From NCBI GenBank assembly GCA_023248915.1, contig JAHFDQ010000240.1:1-8685 (forward strand): a stretch of 8,685 nucleotides of DNA, written 5' to 3'. Both the position numbers and the translations under genes were made by a program. Numbering within the stretch: the stretch's first letter is position 1; every line of letters starts with the position of its first letter. The notes under the pieces are model-generated. The model was given only the letters and a program-made list of their open reading frames with translations. It did no database searches and was not told the origin of the DNA. The DNA comes from Archangiaceae bacterium (GTDB lineage: Bacteria; Myxococcota; Myxococcia; Myxococcales; Myxococcaceae). This document shows positions 1 through 5,328 of the stretch, one piece after another.

Positions 1-333
1 AGCTCCCTCGATGGCCAGGCGCATCGCCATCTCGTTGGTGGACGGAAGGCTTTCGCGGAAGTGCAGCACCCGGCCGAGCTCGTTCGTGGACAGGAGCGGG
101 CCGATCTCCAGCACCGTCAGCCGGTCGGGCACCTCGGTCAGCCGATAGCCGCGCGAGGAAACGGCGTCGATACGGTAGCCCCGCTTGCGCAGCGCCTCGA
201 CGTACTTCCACACCGCCGTTCGCGACAGCCCCAGCTTGTCCGAGAGCGCCTCGCCCGACGTGTAGTCGTCGCCGCTGTCGGCCAGGAAGGCCAGAATCTG
301 CTCTTCGTTGGACTGTTCGCCGTCGCTGGGCAC
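1..333 (-). CDS. birA: Biotin-[acetyl-CoA-carboxylase] ligase / biotin operon repressor, N-terminal part (cut by window edge)
   Basis: BirA transfers biotin from biotinyl-AMP to carboxylase carrier lysines; two-domain versions also repress biotin genes. Only the first 111 residues are in the window. Residues about 9-70 form a winged helix-turn-helix: a helix with EEQILAFLADSG, a recognition region LSDKLGLSRTAVWKYVEALR, and a wing RGYRIDAVSSRGYRL, the usual BirA signature. After a linker the catalytic domain opens at FRESLPSTNEMA, which contains the conserved STN of the biotin-binding region. The start is GTG at 333: the upstream reading frame has a TAG with no start codon in between, and GAGG (plus-strand 342-345) lies 8 nt upstream. 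The HTH implies the bifunctional, repressor-type enzyme. A probable promoter at 364-392 suggests transcription separate from hom. The rest of the ligase domain lies outside the window. Confidence 0.93.
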   Translation of the reverse strand, partial: MPSDGEQSNEEQILAFLADSGDDYTSGEALSDKLGLSRTAVWKYVEALRKRGYRIDAVSSRGYRLTEVPDRLTVLEIGPLLSTNELGRVLHFRESLPSTNEMAMRLAIEGA

Positions 334-363
334 GCCGCCTGCCTCGAATTCCTCAGGGTCGGC

Positions 364-392
364 AGCCTAGGCAGCCCACCCGGCTCGGTCAA
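364..392 (-). promoter_or_regulatory. Probable sigma70-type promoter of birA
   Basis: On the minus strand, TTGACC (392-387) is followed after exactly 17 nt by TAGGCT (369-364). The -35 matches the consensus at five of six positions; the -10 keeps only the TA...T frame. Transcription would begin about 25 nt before the GTG of birA, leaving room for its GAGG ribosome site. The region 334-467 separates hom from birA and holds no gene. This promoter is the only candidate signal I see there, and it is a prediction from pattern only. Confidence 0.45.
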
Positions 393-467
393 CGCTTCCG
401 ACCTGAGCGGGCGAGAAACCGCGGAGTCGGTGTGCCCCTCGGCCTGCGATCGGGGTGAACGGAAGGT

Positions 468-1799
468 TCAGCGCGCCGGGCCGATGGGGGGCTCGTCCTC
501 GATGCGGATGAAGCGCGTCGGCGCCCGGGTGCTGGCGAAGGCGTCGACTTCCGCCACCGCGGCCCGGACGTCGGTCTCCTTCGCCACGTGGGTGAAGACG
601 ACGACGGTCGCTCCGGGTTCACCGGCCTTCGGCTGGCGCTGGAGCACCGAGGCGATCGACACGCCCTTGTCGCCCAGCACGCCCGCGATGCGGCCGAGCA
701 CGCCCGGCGCGTCACTCACCGTGAAGCGCAGATAGACCCGCCCCTGCCGGGCGCCCGGCGGTGAGAGCGCCACGTCCGCCAGGTTCGGCGCGCACAGCAT
801 GGGCAGCCGCCCCGCCACGCCGGCCAGGAGGTCGCGGCACGCGTCGATGACGTCCGAGACGACCGCGCTGCCGGTCGGCATGGCGCCGGCTCCCTGGCCG
901 TAGAAGAGCGACGGCCCGAGCGCGGCCGACTGCAAGAGGACGGCGTTGAAGCCTCCGCGCACCTCGGCCAGGGGGCTCTGGCGCGGCACGAAGGCCGGGT
1001 GCACCCGCGCGTCGAGCGGCCCCCCGGGCGGGCGCCGGGCGATCGCCAGCAGCTTCACGACGTAGCCAAACTCGTGCGCCAGGGAGAAGTCGGCCGGTTC
1101 CAGCCCGAGAATGCCCTCGACCGAGATCTGCGCGGGGAAAAGCCTCGCGGTGAAGGCGAGCTGGGCGAGCAGGCACAGCTTCTGCGCCGCGTCCATACCC
1201 GAGACGTCGAGCGTCGGGTCGGCCTCGGCGAAGCCCGCGGCCTGGGCCCTTGCGAGCGCCGCGCCGTAGGTGCTGCCTTCCTCGGCCATCGCCGACAAGA
1301 TGAGGTTGGTGGTCCCGTTGACGATGCCGATGACGGCCTCGATGCGGTCGGACGCCAGGGCCTCGCGCAGCGTACGGATGATGGGAATGCCTCCGCACAC
1401 CGCCCCCTCGAAGAGCAGGTCGACCCCGGCCGCCTGCGCGCGCCCGAACAGCTCTTCGCCGTGGGTGGCGAGCAGCGCCTTGTTGGCGGTCACCACGTGG
1501 CGCCCGGTGTTGATGGCGCGCAGGCACAGCTCGCGAGCCACCGTGGTACCGCCGATCAGCTCGACGACGATCTGGACCGCCGGGTCGCCGAAGATCACCT
1601 CGGGGTCGGTGGTGACGTCGAGCCCCTTCGGGCGGGACTTCTGGGCGTCCTTAACCAGGGCGTGGAGCACCCGCACCCGCGCTCCGAGCCGGCGCTCGAT
1701 GTCCTTGGCGTGGGCCTCGAGAATGCGGAAAGTGCCGAGCCCGACGTTCCCGAGCCCGAGTAGGGCAATGCCAATCTCTTCCTGCCGACCCCGCGCCAT
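468..1799 (-). CDS. hom: Homoserine dehydrogenase with C-terminal ACT domain
   Basis: Reduces aspartate-4-semialdehyde to homoserine with NAD(P)H, at the branch to threonine and methionine; cytoplasmic. The protein has 443 residues, normal for the monofunctional enzyme (no fused aspartokinase). Residues 11-20 carry the Rossmann GLGNVG. VTANKALL places the catalytic-region lysine at K107, and NGTTN lies at 161-165. E192, D203 and K207 (EADPTLDVSGMDAAQK) keep the spacing of yeast E208/D219/K223. Residues about 355-430 are an ACT domain (YLRFTVSDAPGVLGRIAGVL), usually a site of amino-acid feedback control, typically threonine. The ATG at 1799 lies 2 nt after the stop of the upstream lipoprotein gene. 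A GGAAG at plus-strand 1805-1809, inside that gene's last codons, gives a 5-nt spacing and decides the start, although the frame stays open further upstream. It is the last gene of the operon; no thrB or thrC follows. Confidence 0.97.
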   Translation of the reverse strand: MARGRQEEIGIALLGLGNVGLGTFRILEAHAKDIERRLGARVRVLHALVKDAQKSRPKGLDVTTDPEVIFGDPAVQIVVELIGGTTVARELCLRAINTGRHVVTANKALLATHGEELFGRAQAAGVDLLFEGAVCGGIPIIRTLREALASDRIEAVIGIVNGTTNLILSAMAEEGSTYGAALARAQAAGFAEADPTLDVSGMDAAQKLCLLAQLAFTARLFPAQISVEGILGLEPADFSLAHEFGYVVKLLAIARRPPGGPLDARVHPAFVPRQSPLAEVRGGFNAVLLQSAALGPSLFYGQGAGAMPTGSAVVSDVIDACRDLLAGVAGRLPMLCAPNLADVALSPPGARQGRVYLRFTVSDAPGVLGRIAGVLGDKGVSIASVLQRQPKAGEPGATVVVFTHVAKETDVRAAVAEVDAFASTRAPTRFIRIEDEPPIGPAR

Positions 1800-1801
1800 G
1801 G

Positions 1802-2389
1802 CTACTTCCGGCCCGCCGCGGCCTTGAACTCGCGCAGCTCGAGCCGGGTCTGTGGAATGCGCTTCTGCCCCACCTCGGCGTAGACCTCGATGCGCACCAC
1901 CCCCACCGCCGGGGCGAACGTCATCTCGTTCACCAGCGTCGTCTTCGCGTCCACGCGGTTGCGCGCCTCGACCCGGACGCACCGCTCGAACCGGCCAAAG
2001 GGCGCCTCGCAGCCGGCCCCCGCCTCGACGACCTTGTAGTGTTCGACCGACGAGACCGAGACGACGTTTTTCCACTCGCGCCCGGGCTCGACCGGCGACC
2101 TGAGCAGGTACCGCTTGTGGTCGCGCACTCCCACCGCGTCGACGGTCAGCTCGCCGCCGTTCGAGTCGTAGAAGAAGCCGTTGTCCTCCTTGACGATCTC
2201 GACCACCAGCGAGCTCTTGGCGCCGAGGAAGGTCTGGTCGTACGTCCAGCGGTTGCCCACCGCCAGCGGGTAGTACTCGGCGGGGCTGGGGCCGGACGTG
2301 TCGATGCTGGTGTCGACCCGCTTCGGGCACCCGGTCAGCGCCGACCCAACCGAGAGCAGGCAGGCAGCTCGCGTCAACCACCGTGTCAT
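1802..2389 (-). CDS. Small predicted lipoprotein with a PLAVGNRWTY-type motif
   Basis: A 195-residue protein of unknown function. It starts with a basic n-region (MTRWLTR), a hydrophobic stretch and the lipobox LTGC, so Cys21 should be lipidated. The mature part opens with a disordered Asp/Ser/Pro linker and then YYPLAVGNRWTYD (39-51), a motif that I know from many secreted or lipidated all-beta proteins of high-GC Gram-negative bacteria. GREWKN (103-108) and FAPAVGVVRIEVY (158-170) fit the same family style. Cys127 and Cys137 could form a disulfide. Its ATG overlaps the stop of the upstream HEAT-lipoprotein gene in an ATGA, and an AAGGAAG-type ribosome site lies in that gene's last codons (plus-strand 2395-2403). 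It is therefore probably translationally coupled. Envelope location is well supported; function is not recognisable. Confidence 0.88.
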   Translation of the reverse strand: MTRWLTRAACLLSVGSALTGCPKRVDTSIDTSGPSPAEYYPLAVGNRWTYDQTFLGAKSSLVVEIVKEDNGFFYDSNGGELTVDAVGVRDHKRYLLRSPVEPGREWKNVVSVSSVEHYKVVEAGAGCEAPFGRFERCVRVEARNRVDAKTTLVNEMTFAPAVGVVRIEVYAEVGQKRIPQTRLELREFKAAAGRK

Positions 2390-3318
2390 GGCGTCTTCCT
2401 TCCGGGCCCGTGGCCCGAGCTGGCGCTCGCGGCGCCTTCCTTGCGGCCGCGGCCGCTCGAGACGACTTCGTCCAGGGCCTCTTGCGCCGCCGCGCGGATG
2501 GCGGGCTGGTCGTGCCCCTGCGCGACCGTGAACAGATAGGCTTCCGCCTCTTCGCCGCCGACGGCCCCCAGGGCGAAGACGATCTCGCGGAGGAACATCA
2601 GGTCCTTCTCGCGGGCCAAGTCGATGAGCGCCGGCACCGCGCGCGCGTCCTTCAGCGCGACCAGGCCCCCGATGGCGCGCCGCACTTCCTGCCCCTCGGG
2701 GCTCTTCAGCCGTTCGAGCAGGGGTTCGACCGCCGCCGGGTTCTTCCGGTCGGCCAGCACCCGCACCGCGAACTCGCGCACCCGCGGATCCGTGCTCGAC
2801 AAGTCCTTCACCAGGGCCGCGTCCTGCTTCGAGACCGCGGCCAACTGCAGCGCCGCCGACTCGACCGTCTGCTCGAGCGCCGCCTCGAGCGCCCGGCGGA
2901 CCGACGCCTGGCGCTCGTCGAGGCTCTCGCCGTTCACCTGGACCTCGCCCAGGCCGACCAGCTCGTACCGGGCGAGCTCGTCGCCGCCGCCGCGCACGGC
3001 GAGGGTGGCCCCCACCTCGGCCCAGGTGCCGGGCCGGCCTTCCTTGTGCGCCTCGCGGGTGAACTCGAGCACCAGCTTCAGCTTCAGCGGCGCCGCCCCC
3101 TCGGGCGCGGCGTGGCCGGGCCGGATCAGATCGAAGCCGCCCTGGGCGATCAGCTTCGCCTCGAGCAGCGCCTGCACCTGCGCGGGCGTCAGCGCCATCA
3201 CCGCGTTCCGTTCGACGGTGTCACCCTCGACGTCGATGCGGTCGACGAGGTAGCGGTCGGCTTTCCGGCTGCACGAGGCCAGTAACAGGCATGCGGCGAG
3301 CTCTGCGGACCACCTCAT
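2386..3318 (-). CDS. HEAT-repeat lipoprotein
   Basis: A 310-residue predicted lipoprotein: a short signal (MRWSAELAACLLLASC) with lipobox LASC and Cys16 as the lipidation site. Residues about 20-150 form an alpha/beta-looking domain that I do not recognise. Residues about 166-287 hold roughly four HEAT-type helical repeats, seen in DPRVREFAVRVLADRKNPAAV, EVRRAIGGLVALKDARAVPAL and QPAIRAAAQEALDEV, with the typical D-x-R-V-R and A-V-x-x-L spacing. Such solenoids bind other proteins. The tail (289-310) is Ser/Gly/Lys rich. The start is fixed: the stop of the upstream HARE gene lies in the same frame 24 nt away, and no other start codon lies between. No good Shine-Dalgarno is visible, so it may depend on translation of the upstream gene. 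It overlaps the next gene by 4 nt. Probably an envelope scaffold; substrate and partner unknown. Confidence 0.88.
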   Translation of the reverse strand: MRWSAELAACLLLASCSRKADRYLVDRIDVEGDTVERNAVMALTPAQVQALLEAKLIAQGGFDLIRPGHAAPEGAAPLKLKLVLEFTREAHKEGRPGTWAEVGATLAVRGGGDELARYELVGLGEVQVNGESLDERQASVRRALEAALEQTVESAALQLAAVSKQDAALVKDLSSTDPRVREFAVRVLADRKNPAAVEPLLERLKSPEGQEVRRAIGGLVALKDARAVPALIDLAREKDLMFLREIVFALGAVGGEEAEAYLFTVAQGHDQPAIRAAAQEALDEVVSSGRGRKEGAASASSGHGPGRKTP

Positions 3319-3342
3319 GGCGTCGGACGAGCGCGAACGCGC

Positions 3343-5172
3343 CTACTGCCCTTCGCCGCCGGACGACGGCGCGGGGCCGGCGACCGGCGGTGGGGGCGCC
3401 ACGGGTTCGGCCGAGGCACCGGCAACCGGGGCCGCCGAAGAGGCCCCCTGGCCCTGGCCGGAACCTGCCGACATCGGTTCGCCCGGACGGGGCCCACGGC
3501 CGCGGCGCCCACGGCGACGGCGGCGGCGGCGCTTGCCCGAACCCGGCAGCCCGGGCTGGCCCAGTTCGCCGGGACGGCCGTTGCTGACCAGAGGCGCCTG
3601 CCCCACTGTGACCTCGGAAACCTCGCCCTCGGCGTCGTCGCCTTCACCTTCGTCGTCGTCGGCCCAACGCTCGGCCTCGACCTCGCCCAGCTCGACCGCG
3701 CCCTCGGTGCGCTCGGCGGCGACCGCGGCCTCGGCGGGCTGCGCGCCTTCCGAGACCGCCCCGGCCGCTTCGGCCGGCACCTCGCCCGCGGCGGGCCGGT
3801 CGGGTTCGGCCCGCTCGTGCTCGCGGTGGCGTTCCTCGCGGCGCTGGCTTGCCTCGTCGCCGTCGACGCGGGCCTGGTCGAAGAACCGCTCGTCGATCTC
3901 GAACAGCTCGACCGTCTGCACCGAGACGCCGGTGCGCGCCTCGAAGAACTTCTCGGCCAGCCCCTCGCTGCACCACAGCATCACCAGCGAGCCCTGACCC
4001 TGGGCCTCGGCCCGCGCGTCTCCGCGCACGTCGCCCGGAGAAGCGAGAATGCCGACCTGCGCCCCCATCGCCCCGAGGCCGCGCCTCAATTCCTGCACCG
4101 CCCGCCGGTCGACGGGCACCGCGGCGCGGGCCACCTTCACCGCGTAGCGCAATTCGGCGCTGCCCTCGCGCTTCCGCGCCACCATGAGAGGCCCTTCCTT
4201 CGACCGCCGGGCCACCTTGAAGTCCCTGAAGCCGAGCGCGTGCAGCATGCGCACCACGGCCTTCTCGAGCGTGGCGCCGTCGAGGTCGCCGAGCTTCTTG
4301 CGCAGCACCCGCGCCATCGCCCGCCTGGCGTCCTTGGCCGCGACCTTCGCGGTCTGGGCTGCCTGAGCGTCGCCCGTCGGCTCGATCGCCCGTTCGCCGG
4401 TACGCTCGCCCGCCCGCTCAGCGGTCCGCGGCGTCACCAGCCGGCCGCCTTCCATGGGCAGGTTCAGCGCCGCGGCGAAGACGCCTTGCAGATCCGACGG
4501 AGGAAGCTGTGGCGCCCCGCCCGGTTCGGCCGGACGCTCGAGCGCGAGCGCGCCCGTGGCCTGGTCCAAGATGAACTGCGGCCGCCGCCCGGCGTCGATG
4601 CGCCTCTGGTTGTCCTCGGCCAGCGCGAGGAGAATCTGCTCGGTGCCCAGCCCCTCGCCCGCCAGCTCGCGCTCGACCGCGCGCGCCGCCAGCTCTTCCG
4701 GCTTCAGCCCACCCGGGCCCTCGCTGAGAATCTCGAAGGCCACCTCGGAGATGGGCGGGAAACGCCGGCGCTTGCCGCGGTCGTCGTCGTCGCGGTCGTG
4801 CCGCCGCTTCCGGTCTCCACGGCCGACCGCGCGCGCGTTCTCGGGCCGGGGGTCAGGGTGGCGCTCGACCGCCCGAAGGGGCGGCAAGGCCTCTTCCGGG
4901 TTCACCAGGGCGACGCCCGTCATCGCGAGGGCCGCGGCGTCTTCGGGCAGGCCCCACTCGACCAGCGCGAACGTGTCCTTCGCGGTCACCACCACGCGGC
5001 GGTCGCGCGGCCGGCGAGCCATCGCCGCGAGCCGGGACAGCATCGTCTGTTCGGGCGTCTTGCCGACATGCGACAGGAAGCTTTTCGCCACGGCCTGCTG
5101 GGTTATTTCCGCCGCGAGTAGCGGGTGCCCAGCGCCCTCGAGGATTCGGAGCGCGGCCTCGTAAAAGGTCAT
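3343..5172 (-). CDS. Tandem HARE-HTH protein with a degenerate Mrr-like restriction-endonuclease domain and Arg-rich tail
   Basis: A 609-residue protein, probably nucleic-acid binding. Residues 2-74 resemble a HARE-HTH domain, the winged-helix family of RNA polymerase delta, HB1 and ASXL: TFYEAALRILEGAGHPLLAAE, then a ...FALVEWG strand. Residues 139-213 look like a second copy (PISEVAFEILSEGPGGLKPEE ... ALALERP). A charged linker (about 111-137) joins them. Residues about 285-415 follow the Mrr_cat pattern (LEKAVVRMLHALGFRDFKV, then AQVGILASPGDVRGDARAEA). However, the catalytic Asp falls on Leu329 and the Gln/Glu of Q-x-K on Ala344; only Lys346 remains, so cleavage is doubtful. An acidic stretch (about 500-522), an Arg run (547-560) and a Gly/Ala/Pro tail follow. 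An AGGT 7 nt before the ATG and the promoter at 5230-5259 support the start. It is the first gene of the operon. Role inferred: transcription or chromosome-associated regulator rather than nuclease. Confidence 0.85.
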   Translation of the reverse strand: MTFYEAALRILEGAGHPLLAAEITQQAVAKSFLSHVGKTPEQTMLSRLAAMARRPRDRRVVVTAKDTFALVEWGLPEDAAALAMTGVALVNPEEALPPLRAVERHPDPRPENARAVGRGDRKRRHDRDDDDRGKRRRFPPISEVAFEILSEGPGGLKPEELAARAVERELAGEGLGTEQILLALAEDNQRRIDAGRRPQFILDQATGALALERPAEPGGAPQLPPSDLQGVFAAALNLPMEGGRLVTPRTAERAGERTGERAIEPTGDAQAAQTAKVAAKDARRAMARVLRKKLGDLDGATLEKAVVRMLHALGFRDFKVARRSKEGPLMVARKREGSAELRYAVKVARAAVPVDRRAVQELRRGLGAMGAQVGILASPGDVRGDARAEAQGQGSLVMLWCSEGLAEKFFEARTGVSVQTVELFEIDERFFDQARVDGDEASQRREERHREHERAEPDRPAAGEVPAEAAGAVSEGAQPAEAAVAAERTEGAVELGEVEAERWADDDEGEGDDAEGEVSEVTVGQAPLVSNGRPGELGQPGLPGSGKRRRRRRRGRRGRGPRPGEPMSAGSGQGQGASSAAPVAGASAEPVAPPPPVAGPAPSSGGEGQ

Positions 5173-5229
5173 TGAATTTACCTAGTGAATTCGGATGGTT
5201 GCGGACGCTTCGGCCCGAAAAAGGGGGCG

Positions 5230-5259
5230 ATGGTACTCGTCCAAATTCCGCCTTGTCAA
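5230..5259 (-). promoter_or_regulatory. Probable sigma70-type promoter of the HARE-lipoprotein-hom operon
   Basis: On the minus strand a perfect -35 box TTGACA (5259-5254) is followed after 18 nt by TACCAT (5235-5230), four of six matches to TATAAT. Transcription would start near 5223, giving a leader of about 50 nt before the ATG at 5172. This is the best promoter match I found by eye in the window. It lies in a clearly less GC-rich stretch than the surrounding genes. Confidence 0.6.
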
Positions 5260-5279
5260 CGAAGGTTAAGCAACCTTCG
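5260..5279. promoter_or_regulatory. Perfect palindrome, candidate operator, in the divergent control region
   Basis: CGAAGGTT (5260-5267) and AACCTTCG (5272-5279) are perfect inverted copies around a 4-nt centre AAGC. The left edge touches the -35 box of the minus-strand promoter, and the right edge lies 49 nt before the propeller gene's ATG. The placement suits a dimeric regulator acting on one or both divergent genes. No run of T follows on either strand, so an intrinsic terminator is unlikely. The first-gene product, with its winged helices, is one possible binder, but this is conjecture. Confidence 0.5.
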
Positions 5280-5328
5280 GCCGGCGGCGGCTATTCTCGG
5301 CGGGCCTGGCGTCTCCGTCCGGGCGGGA

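Noticed and set aside
435..456. CCCC...GGGG pairing downstream of hom as a terminator stem
   Set aside because: Four pairs with a long unpaired centre and no T tract.
456..470. TGAAC-GGAAG-GTTCA inverted repeat around the hom stop codon as a terminator
   Set aside because: Only 5-bp arms with a 5-nt loop and no following T tract; likely by chance.
1800..2381. Upstream extension of homoserine dehydrogenase in its own frame
   Set aside because: The frame is open through the lipoprotein gene, but the extra sequence is Arg/Gly rich and unlike the family. The Rossmann motif begins close to the ATG at 1799, and a ribosome site fits that start.
3319..3342. Ancestral fusion or read-through between the HARE protein and the HEAT lipoprotein, which share a reading frame
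   Set aside because: A lipobox directly after the second start makes a cytoplasmic-periplasmic fusion implausible; the shared frame is a one-in-three chance.
3817..5121. Long plus-strand open frame opposite the HARE gene
   Set aside because: It is a mirror frame caused by high GC. Its translation is low-complexity Arg/His/Pro/Ala text with no family motif, and the minus-strand gene has clear domains.
3343..5172. The HARE/Mrr-like gene as an active restriction system
   Set aside because: No methyltransferase or specificity gene is nearby, key catalytic residues appear to be missing, and the gene lies in an operon with lipoproteins and hom.
5185..5328. Earlier in-frame ATGs (5185, 5230) for the propeller gene
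   Set aside because: The stretch has many A/T-ending codons unlike the gene body, contains the divergent promoter and the palindrome, and gives no signal peptide or domain.
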